From Lepidostoma basale (taxonomy: Eukaryota > Arthropoda > Insecta > Trichoptera > Lepidostomatidae), in contig JAHDVF020001564.1 in the NCBI GenBank assembly GCA_022606425.2, positions 496,001 through 560,000 on the forward strand: a DNA stretch of 64,000 bases, in the 5' to 3' direction. Under the pieces are notes generated by a model. The model ran no database searches. It saw only the letters and a program-made list of their open reading frames with translations, and was not told the origin of the DNA. A program made the translations under genes and the position numbers. Every line of letters starts with the position of its first letter. Position 1 is the stretch's first letter. Below are positions 47,901 through 59,900 of the stretch, piece by piece.

Positions 47901-50900
47901 AGTGGAATCAAACACTAATATTAAAACAATGGTGGAACAAATTACAGAGACCCTGAAATACACCGTTGAAGACATTTCCAGATACATTTTGGTAAGGCAT
48001 TCCGAACATTTTTATGATCGCATCATTGTTTTATAAAAAACGATCTTTATTAAGACATTCACAACTAATTTGTTGTATGTTTTTCAAAAGTTTTCAAATA
48101 TGTTTTTATTTGTAATGTTTGACATATTTTGCCCATATGAATATAATCAAATGTTTTACGATACTAATTTTATATAAACTTATCTTTAGATATACGATAA
48201 GTACTCTTACCTCTGGTTAGACGATCGTCTCGAATTCCTCAGCCTGTTTTTGAGGTACGGAAAGGTCATAACAAGAGAGGTCATCGAAGAGATTGAGATG
48301 GACGATTCTGATGATGAACAGATAGCTCCAAGACCTACGCTGGAGATCTTCAAAGAACAGGTATTTATATTTTTGTTTATATGATTTTCATTATGATAAA
48401 GGTAAACTCGATAACATAAAAGCAAATATTGTTTCTTGAACAATGATATAAAACTCCATATTTAATAATTAATATGTATAAAAAAACATCTGATTTCTTG
48501 AAGCTTTATTATATTTTATGGGATTGCTATGTTTCGCCTTTCTATAAAATATGAGTTGTCATTCGTAATAATTCATAGATACAAAGAAAAATGTTTATAT
48601 ATACATATATTTATTATTATTTGAACTTCTTCTTCTTCTTCAAGTGCCCTGTTGGGTCCCCCCCAACGTTGGCAATCACCTCGGCGAACCTGTCCCTGTC
48701 CTGCGCCACTCGGAACAGCTCCTCAACACTTCGGATGCCGGTCCACTCCCTCACGTTTCGCAGCCAGGACATTTGTCTCCTTCCGGGCCCTCGGCGTCCC
48801 TCAATTTTTCCCTCCAATATCAGTTGGAGAAGGTGGTACTTTTCCCCATGCAGTATATGACCCAGATATGAGATCTTTCGAACCTTGATAGTTGATAACA
48901 ATTCCCTGTCAACTCTAGCTCGCCTCAGGACTTCGGTATAGGTAAACATGTCTGTCCCGGGAACTCAGAGCATTCGGTGATGGAGCCACATTTCAAATGC
49001 TTTCAGTCTGTTCATTGAGTTAACTTTCAGGGTCCAAGTTTCACACCCGTACAATAAAACAGACCACACATAGCATTTGATCATTCTCTGGCGGAGTTTC
49101 AAGTTTACGTTACCATTGCAGAAGAGTGATTTCATTTTATTGCTGCCTCAATTCTGCATTTTATCTCTACATCTGGGTCAAGAGACTGCGTTAGTATACT
49201 GCCGAGGTATTTAAATTTTTCCACCCTTTCAACGTTACGGCCGTTCAAATGCATCCACTGTAGTCAAGCCGTCTGAATGTCATCCATTTGGTTTTGCTGA
49301 CATTTATTGTTAGCCCCAATCTTTCACCGGACTCGTCAACAAGATTAAGGAGGTCTTGAAGATCGCTGACACTTTCAGCTAATAAAACAGTGTCGTCGAT
49401 TCTTTGAACAATGATGTAAAACTCCACAAGTTTTAGAAGATTTATTATATTGAATGGAAATGATATGTTTCGGTTCGCTGGAACATTATCAAATACGAGT
49501 ATATTTTTGATCTATAATTTTTTACTACATAATTTTCTATATGTGATGTAGTATTAATAAAGATATAATAACCTAGGTTAGGTTAGGTTAGGTTTCTTTG
49601 AATGTTAGAATACCAAAAAATGAATGACAAATGAAAAATGAATCAATTGATGTCTTAAAGTGTGTATATACATTTTCAGATTGAAGTTTTCGAAAGCTTG
49701 TTCAAAGAATGTGACAAATTGCCGGTGACTCGTCTGTTCAACGGGTGGCTGCAGCTAAACATGAAGCATTTGCGTCAGGCGCTGCTCAACCTGGTCTGCA
49801 AGTGGGGAAACATGTTCAAGCAGGACCTGGTGGACTATGTGCATGACAGGTAGGCACCCACTCCTTGCCATGCCATGTCTGGTGATGGTTTTATTATCAA
49901 ATTGTGAAACACAACACTACGCTCAAAGCGAGGCATTATACAGAATTCGTGACAGTTTCATTTTCATTTTCATTTCATTTCATTTCATTTATTTTGATAA
50001 TAATCACAAACATTACAGACATACAATTCCAAATCGTTTGCAATTACATTATAAACAGAGAAGCATTAAAAAAAATAAAAATTAAGCTTAAGAGTAAGAA
50101 AAATCATAACATTGATATTGCATCCCTGAGGCAACTCACACTATCACGAAATATGTCGACCTCCGAGGCGATCCGATTAAGCAATAAGATTGCCCTACCC
50201 ACAGGCATTACCATTGGCAGGTTGGTTCTGCAGCGTGGCAAATAAAACAATCTGTGCTGTCTTTGACGAAGGTAATTATCAGGGACAAATAGACCTACAT
50301 CACTCAGGACATCCGAGTTCTGTATACGGCCGCCAATCAGCTGAAAGAAGTGAACTCCCAAGTGAATGTTCCTCCTTCTCTCCAATGATTGGTAGCTTAG
50401 CATACCTAGCAAGAATTCAGTCGGAAAGAGCCAGACAGTTACAATAAGTGTTATAGTAACATCGATGTAATTGTCGATTGACTGCGTTAGGTGCGGCGCT
50501 CATATTAAATTTGTATGTCAAGGATTAATTTTATCTCAATAGAGACGAAGATGCAAACTGGAAACTGAATATGGTGATCGAGGTGTTTACAGGACTTATT
50601 ATCTGTCAGGATTGGTTGGGTTAAGCGCACGCTTTATGTAATTACAACATTCCCCATTCCACCTTTCTTATGACCACCATGTCTGACAAATTTTTGGAAG
50701 TTGTATATATGTTAATATCCATCACCACAATTCACATGTCAGTTTCAATTTACAGACCAGCGCCATTAATGAAGATTAGATTTAAGCATTAAGCAGAAGA
50801 TCTTTTTATAACGCAATGTGAAAGGCTACCGCCATTAACGCACTGCTAGATACCGCCTGGAAATGTCATTCCAATTTATATGCTGTCTCTATTGAGATAA

Positions 50901-53900
50901 AATTAATCCTTGAATTGATAACCCGCAATGGGTAAATAAAATCCAGTATTCGTCTACAAGTATTTGTTTACATTCAAAATGTTGTATAAATTTGTATGTT
51001 TTTAACTAGTTCATTAAATGAAGCATCTATAGCGCCTACAGCGCCTTGGAGATGATTCTTCTTCTTATTCATCATAGCTATTTCTACTTTTGATACAGTA
51101 GCTCTAAACAGGGATTTGTGCTGCAACTTAACCATTCGGCGTGAATGACACTATAATTAAATTTATTGTTTCTTGAACAATTATGTAAAACTCCATATTA
51201 AATAATGAATACGAATGAAAACGTCAGTTTCCTAGAACTTTTATTATATTTTATGGGAATGACATGTTTCGCCCTTCCAAGGCATTATCAAATGTACATT
51301 TCTAAGGCATTATACATTTGATAATGCCTTAGAAGGGCGAAACATGTCATTCCCATAAAATATAATAAAACTTCTAGAAAACTGACGTTTTCATTTGTAT
51401 TCATTTTTTAATATGGAGTTTTACGAGTAAATCATTGTTCAAGAAACAATAAATTTATCTACATGACTTATTGTTTAAAACATTGTATTTTCACAACACA
51501 TTACTGTCATAAATATGATTCGGGCCACAGATATAGAAATTCTAACAATAAAAATAAACAAATCATAGGTCAGGAGTTAAAAAAGGGAACAAATCAATTA
51601 TTGGACATGAAGTTAATTTTTTCTTTGTTTCTAATATTTTCATTTCTAATATTCAAATGTGGGTCAGATATGGCTTCAATTACTTCCCGAAACTTGAGTA
51701 AACAGATCAATTCGGCGATTCGAAGGGATCTTCGAAACGCAAACACACAAATGATCAAGGACGCAATTGAACAGAATAGGGGGTCCAAAGTGTTTACACA
51801 AAAACTGGGCAGAAGCCAACTGACTAAACTGAAAAATGAAGACGGCAATATCGTTACCTCCAAACCAGAGTTACTCGCGGAAGTCGAAAAATACTATGGA
51901 CGTCTCTACTCTAAACACGCTACAAGGCCCGTACTACATGACGAAGATGGTGATCCCAGAGCTAAAATAACCCGCCACCATACTGACGATCTCCCAGAGA
52001 TAAACATAGATGAAATTGAGATGGCCCTGAGACAGCTGAAAAACAACAAGGCACCAGGAGAAGATGGAATCACCACAGAACTTCTAAAAGCCGGAGGACT
52101 CCCAATTCTATGCGCACTACAAAAAATGTTTAATTCCGTACTGCGTAAGGAATGCACACCGAAAGCGTGGAGCGAAAGTATCGTGGTCCTCTTTTTCAAA
52201 AAAGGAGACAAGACTTTGTTAAAAAACTACAGGCCGATCTCACTCCTAAGCCACGTTTATAAGTTGTTCTCAAGGGTCATAACAAACCGTCTTTCCCGCA
52301 GATTTGACGATTTTCAGCCTCCGGAGCAGGCTGGGTTCAGAGCAAACTTCAGCACCATAGACCACATCCATACAGTTAGGCAGATTATCCAGAAAACAGA
52401 AGAATATAATCGACCCCTATGCCTTGCCTTTGTGGACTATGAGAAGGCCTTCGACTCTGTCGAGACCTGGGCTGTTCTGGAGTCTCTGCAGCGAAACCAG
52501 ATTGATTGGAATTACGTACAGGTGTTGAAATGCCTCTATAATAACGCCACAATGTCCGTTCAAATCCAAAACCAGAAGAGCAAACCGATTGAGCTGCAAC
52601 GGGGAGTCAGACAAGGGGATGTGATATCTCCGAAGCTGTTCACTTGTGCTTTGGAAGATATATTTAAAACTTTGGACTGGTCTGAACGTGGCCTCAACAT
52701 AAATGGCGAATACATATCTCACCTTCGTTTTGCGGATGACATTGTTATTCTGGCGGAATCTGCTGGGCATCTAGAAGGCATGCTAGATGAACTGAACACT
52801 GCATCCAGACGAGTGGGTCTCGGGATGAATATGGACAAGACGAAAGTCATGTATAATGAACATATTATCCCGGGATCAGTAACCGTCGATGGGTCGGCTC
52901 TCGAAGTGGTACAAGAATACACATATCTTGGCCAAATCATACAATTAGGACGAGATAATTTCGAGAAAGAAGCCAACCGAAGAATTCAGTTGGGTTGGGC
53001 GGCCTTTGGGAAATTACGTCATGTTTTCACTTCCAAAATACCACAATGCCTCAAGACTAAAGTCTTCAACCAGTGCGTTTTGCCAGTCATAACATACGGA
53101 GCCGAGACGTGGACATTGACAAAAGGTCTAGTCTACAGATTCAAGGTTGCCCAGCGCGCCATGGAAAGAGCCATGCTTGGAATAACCTTGAGGGATAGAT
53201 TTAGAAACGAATTTATTCGACAACAAACCAAGGTGACTGAGGTGGCTCTACGGATAGGCGGGCTGAAGTGGCGGTGGGCTGGCCATATCTGTCGGAGAAC
53301 CGACAGCCGATGGGGAAGACGGGTTCTGGAGTGGAGACCGCGTACAGGATTCCGTAGAGTTGGACGTCCCCCTGCCCGCTGGACCGACGATCTGAAGAGG
53401 ATTGCTGGACATGGATGGATGGGAGCGGCAATGGATAGGGGGCGGTGGAGGGCTTTGGGAGAGGCCTACATTCAGCAGTGGATGACAGACGGCTGATGAT
53501 GATGATGATGAAATGTGACGAAACTTCAACTCGTTGCAGTTTATATACACTAGTAAATGGAGCAGAATATAGTAATTAACAAAAATTGATGTGACTTCAT
53601 ACATTTTTAACAAATAATTATTTGGGTAGGTTCAGAAATATTGGAAAGTGTTTCTTGGAACTCGATAAGAAATTTTTTTAACAATGATTACATGTTTAGG
53701 ATACTGAATGATATTTATGATACTTTTTATATTATTTTATTACGTATTACTTATTATTGTGTATCTCTAACTTGTATCTTGAGTGTATTGGGAAAAAAAA
53801 TCACAAAAGTGAGTGTATTGGGAAAGATATATTTAAATAAATAAATTAAATGAAATAAATAAAAGATAAAAATAATTTCATAACTTTTGTTAGTTCCATA

Positions 53901-56900
53901 TGCATAACTTAAACAAATAATCAACCATCAAGATCATTTTATACCACCCTGTGTTTATAATCACCGGGGACCCAGGGAGTTACAATCAATTAATAGTCAA
54001 AACTATAGGTATAATAGTTTTATCTTGTTAATAAAATTTGAATGTCTCTTTAGTCTCAACGACATGGAGGACTTCATAGAGCAATCTGTGAACTGCCTGA
54101 GCATCGAGCTGCGTGAGAACGACTACGAGGGCCTGCTCTGTGTCATGCCCTGCCTCATCAAAGTACGAGAGAGGCAGGAGGTCAGCACCAACGCGCTGTT
54201 TGGACCGCTCAATGAAATAATAGAAGTTCTCAAAACCTATGGAGTGGAATTTCCGGAAGAAAATAGTGACCAAGTGAGTTGTTATTATTTCATTGTAAGG
54301 TAGATATTTTTTTGTGTCAATGTCACGCCATCTCCCCGAAGGGGTAGGCAATAGGAATGGAGCACCACACTGTTCATTCCAGACACTTTTCTTGCTTCCT
54401 TACATGATGACATGCATGCATATAATTTTTTCAAACTCCTCACATGGCGACATTGAATATTTAATTGATTTGATCTATGAAACATATTTTCCCAGTCTTC
54501 CTCTATTTCTTGTACCATTTACATCGTTATCATATACTTTCTTTATCATATTCATTCTTTTCACGTGTCCAAACCATCTTAATGAACCTTTTGTTATTTT
54601 GATCACAATTCTTCATTCATACTGCATTCACTTCTCTATTTGAATTTGGTACTCAATCATACGACCTTCGTGGCAGAGTGGTTACGAGCTCTGACTTCCA
54701 TGTTGAAGGTCCTGGGTTCAATTCCCGGCGATGGCAGTGTGATTGTTACACTGTCTGGTCTGGTGTAGAATTCACGTGACAATAAAATGGCGATAGATTG
54801 GCTACCTATCACATGTCACGAGAATCAATATAATAGCTAAAAAATAATAATTGTACACAGTAATTGGGTCCAAACGACCTGTTGTGTACATAAAAAAAAA
54901 TATATATATATATATCTAGATTTATCGCACACTCATCTAAGAGATCATCCTTCTTTTACCAGTTCCATGCTTACCTTATGTAAGGGTGCGACATAATGTT
55001 TACGTAGTTTAAGAATACCAAATAATCTGTCTGTTTCATGTCAATGGCAATCTAGTTGTAAAACTTGCCCAAAAAGGCATTATCTCATAATTGCATTATG
55101 TTTTTTCTTTTGTCATTGTGGTGGAAGGTTTAGCCGACCTTGTGTCGTTTCCAGGAGCACCGGGTGTTATAATTTTAGGAGCAAGGAAGGTGCCACAACA
55201 TGTGATATCACAATTTTATTATTTGATATTATACATATGCTTTTTTTAATTACACCAGTGTACATTGTGTTACGTTTAATTGCTGCATTGTTATAAATAT
55301 GTATTAAACTACCCATTTTCTTATAGTTAAACCTTTCATTCCGTGTTTTGCAACCCTCCTGAAGAATGGAAAGAAGAAACTCTCCGTTTATACTCTGGTA
55401 AGTGTTTTCAAATTTATATAATCTATTTGTGTAGAATTATGACGAGATTCTCCAATGAAAATTAACGAACACACGTTGATTTTTTATGGAGTATATTAAA
55501 AAATGTATTTATTTGTACTTGTGTTTTGTTTCTTGAAAGCATCAATTGATGTTTTCAAGATGTGGTGCTGGCGGCAAATGCTGGGTATACACTGGATGGC
55601 AAGAAAAATAAACCAGTCGATCATTGATCAGCTGGGTATCAGGGCAGGGAGGACATTTGCGAATGTGCTCTCAGAGAGTATTAAAGTATTTTGGCCACAT
55701 AGCCCGGAAAAATCAGGACGACCTTGAAAAGCTCATCATCATGGGCAAAGTAGAGGAAAACCGACCACAAGGACGACTACTAAGCCTCTGGTCCGATCAA
55801 ATCAGGGCGCCGACTGGTCTCTCATTAGCTGTAGTCTGGAGACTGGCTGGTGACAGGAGCGCATGGCGTGCCATGGTCAATAGTTTACAGGATGGACACG
55901 ACCCTCAATTATAATCAATACGACTAAGAAGAAGATTGTTTCTTGAACAGTGATATAAAACCCTATATTAAAAACAATAATACAAATGAAAACGTCCATT
56001 TTCTACAAGTTTTATGATAGTTTATGGGAATGAAAAATTCAGCAGTAGCGTTAAAAGCGTACTGCTGTACGGATGTGAGACTTGGAAATCTACCGCAGAC
56101 GTTATTGGTAAACTCCAGGTGTTTATAAATAGGTGCCTTCGCTCAATATTCAAAATCTATTGGCCCCAAACAGTGTCAAATGCCGTTCTCTGGACCATGG
56201 CAGGCGAAAAGCCAATTAGAGAACAAGTCGCTAGGCGCAAGTGGCAGTGGATCGGTCACACTCTGAGACGGAACCCAGCCTGCATCGCTCAGGGCGCACT
56301 AGACTGGTCCCCTATGGGGGGAAAGAGAAAGTGAGGCAGACCTAGAGCCACCTGGAGAAGAACCCTGCAGGGCGAGGTTAAGGCAGCAGGTCTCACTTGG
56401 GACGATGTTAAGCATCAGGCATGCGATAGAGTCGGGTGGAGAAGATTCCTCGAGGCCCTATGCACCACGGAGGTGTGACAGGACAAAAAGAAGAAGAAGA
56501 AGATGGGAATGACATGTTTCACATTTTTAAGGCATTTTCAATTACCACATTTAACATTTTAACAAATGTCACATTTTATCTAACTAACCATCACGCCATC
56601 TCTCCGAAGGGGTAGGCAGAAAGAATGGACCGCAAGGCTGTTCTTGTTTCCTTATCATTCCTCACATGCTTTTCTCGTTTCCTCAACATTCGTTTATCGT
56701 GTCATGCTCGCACAACGATTGTAAACATTATATAAGAAAAATAATGTTACTTATTATTTCATCTATGAATCAGTATTTCAAAGTATAATTTCTTAACAGA
56801 GTTATCAAAATTTTAATATTTAGGTAAGTCTGCAATGCAAACAAAATAATGCTTAAAGTAGATAATCGAAGTAATATAGAAGAGTAACACAAAATGAATG

Positions 56901-59900
56901 CAAAAATATTAAGCAAAATAACATACATTATATGTTTTGTGGAATCTTGGGTATATCCGTGTAACTTGTCTTTCTTGACCAACGTTTTGGAGATCGTTGC
57001 AGTCTCTATCATCAAGATTTCCATCTCCATCTTCAAGATCCCGAGTTCCCATAAAACATATTGCTACCAACCGTGAAAATCTATGCCGTTATTCAAAATA
57101 ACACAGTTGGAGAAAAATAATATCAAGTCAGGAGAAGAAAAAATATGGGGACTAGGGATGAAAAAACACTAATTTTTAAGATGAGTTGATGTATATTTAT
57201 TTAGATATTAATCAATACATTTTATTTTACAGCTGGAAGTCTTGCCAGAGAAGTGGAAGAACTTGTTATCACTGGCGGCCGTTGTGAAACACAATGTGGG
57301 ATCCCTGCAGACCAAGCATGCTCAGGTCATCTCCAAGCAGGTGATCCTCTTCAACCATCAGATGCAGCTCTATCGTAATGACTTCAAATCCAAGAAGGTC
57401 AGTTACAAGACTACCTCAATAAATCTGTCCTCCATCTCACCAATTTAAAATAATGACATTGATCTCCCAAATTATCATGTTCAGCAGACTGCGTCACCAG
57501 AGGCAGATTGGTCCAGGTGACCGGATGATAGAACAATTTATACTGTCGCTGCTGGAGATATCTGTCGGCTAAAAGGTCCCCACCCTCCAACACTTCTGAG
57601 TTTTTGAAATAACACCTGATTAATCTAAAGAAATGGTTTTTAGAAACTTTCTTCTCTTTGAAGCTGCTGAGAGTTTGTTTTTTAACATTTCCAAAAGAAA
57701 TGCCTTAATTAATACGAATGAAAATGTCAGTTTTCCAGAAGTTTTATTATATTTTATGTGAATGACATGTTTCACCCTTCTAAAGCATTATCAAATGTGA
57801 CGAAATTTCAGCTTGTTACAAATTTCAAAGTGTTTCCCGCCAAAACAATGGATTTTGTAATGCCTTTGATTGGTGATAGTCATTTTGAATAAAATATTAT
57901 TTCTGTGTAGCTTAATTGGTTGAAAGCACTGCACCTGGATATGGAGGGAAGAGGGTTGAAATATTTTTGTTATGAGTTTTTTTTTAACAACAGTATATTC
58001 TTCAGAGATATTTTGAAGCTGACACAGAGCAAAATTAGGCCAATAGAAAAAATAATCTGGGATTCGTTGTCGACCCTTTTTTTATTTCTCATTTGTGATC
58101 CGATTTTCACAAATGAGCAAAAAAAAAGGTTACCAACAAAAAATATCCGTTATTTTTTATTATAACTTCCATAGTAATAAAAATGTGGCACAATTTTTTT
58201 TTATATATTAAACTTTGCGCGGAACCTCTGATGTTGTTCAGGGACCCCCAAATCAATATTAATTTTCCACGGACTCCTGAATGATCCCAGGGACCCCTGG
58301 GGGCCGTGCCCACTTGGGGAATCACTGGTCCAGATCTTCGACCACCAGGACGACCACCAAAGATATGGAGAGATAGCTGGAAGTCTCCATCACAGGAAGA
58401 AAATTGATATCCTGATCGTAGATCGCAAGATCTACAATAAGGAGAAGAATACGAATAAGAACATAATATTCTGACAATGAAATTTCTCAATAGACTGCTT
58501 GGTGTATAGATTAGAAATATATCCTTTATGTATTTACTGACGCCGAATGATGATTTTTCAGTTTTTCTTTGTCGACTGCGAGGATGTATACGAACTAATA
58601 GACAAGACACATCTTGAGCTGCTGCACTTTGAAGAAATGGCTTCCTGCTTATCGCAATCTTGTCAGCTGTTTGACATTCCCTCGCCTGATCCAAGATCCA
58701 TCCTGGCGACTAGGCGAGAACTAAAGATGTCCAAGGTGAATAAAATTTTAATACATAAACAAGTTCGAGACAAGAAACTGCCACATCGAAGGTCCCAGGT
58801 TTCCGACGATGGTAGTATGATTGTCACATTATCTTTGGTCTGATGTGGAATTTACGTGACAATAAAATGACGATAGATTAGCTACCTATTACATGTCATG
58901 AGAATCAATAGCTAAAAAGCACGCTAGAATAGAACTAGCTGTACCCGGCCACACGTTGCTATGGCTCAGTCTAGTTAAATTGAAAAGGAGAGCACACATT
59001 TATAATACATATATGTTAAATTTCACAATACTTGTGAGTATACAATATTTTTTGTTCTAAAACTAATCTCTTAGGCAAACGTTTCCCTTTCCTTAGTGAA
59101 CCAAGGTTTGGGTTGTTCAAAAAATAATATATATTTGTTTTCAATATATTTTATTTCTTCTTCTTCTTTCGGTGCCGTGTCAGGTCCCCCTAACGTTGGC
59201 GATCACTGCAGCAAAGGCATCTCTGTTCTGCGCCACTTAGAACAGGTTCTGAACTCTTGTAATTCCTGTCCACTCTTCATGTTCCGCAGCCAGGACAACT
59301 GCCTTCTACCAACTCCCCGACGTCCCTCCACTTTACCCATTAATATCAGTCGAAAGAGGTGATATTTTTCTCCCCTTAGCACATGACCCAAATATTCTAA
59401 GTAATAAGTCTCTTTTCTTGCAGTTTTATTATATTTTATGTGAATGACATTTTTTGCCTGTCTAAAGCGTTATGAAATGTAGCAAAAAAATCAAACACGT
59501 TGTTGTTTATAAGCACTAGTTAAAGGAGCAGATTATGGTAAATAAGAAATTGATGAGGCCCAATACATTGTTGAAAACAATTAAGGGATTAACCCCAAAA
59601 TACAGGAAAGTAACAAGATACATTTATGAATGTTCTAGAAACAATTAATAGATTTGTCTACCCAATTGAGTTATTTCATTTAAAAAATAAATAAAAAAAC
59701 ATTAAATGTTTTTATAGCAACTCTGGGACTATTACTTCTTAGTCCAGTGGGCAATAGAGGACTGGAAGAAGACACCGTGGAAGATAATTGATGCGGAGAG
59801 CATGGACATGGAGTGCAAGAGATTCACCAAAGACCTGCGGGCCCTTGACAAGGAGATGAGAGTTTGGTAAATATTACTATAGTTGGCGCTTACATTATGA

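Noticed and set aside
55326..55402. Apparent exon with good acceptor (ttatag) and donor (gtaagt)
   Set aside because: In the phase required it hits a stop, and joining 54273 directly to 57233 reproduces the family spacing (EFPEENSDQLEVLPEKW) without gap.
57901..57965. tRNA-like sequence (tagcttaattggttgaaagc, agagggttgaaat)
   Set aside because: The D-arm is plausible, but the B box and acceptor stem do not form; at best an old SINE head.
58107..58694. 195-codon minus-strand frame
   Set aside because: It runs antisense through dynein exon 26 and LINE debris; the exon on the plus strand explains the constraint.
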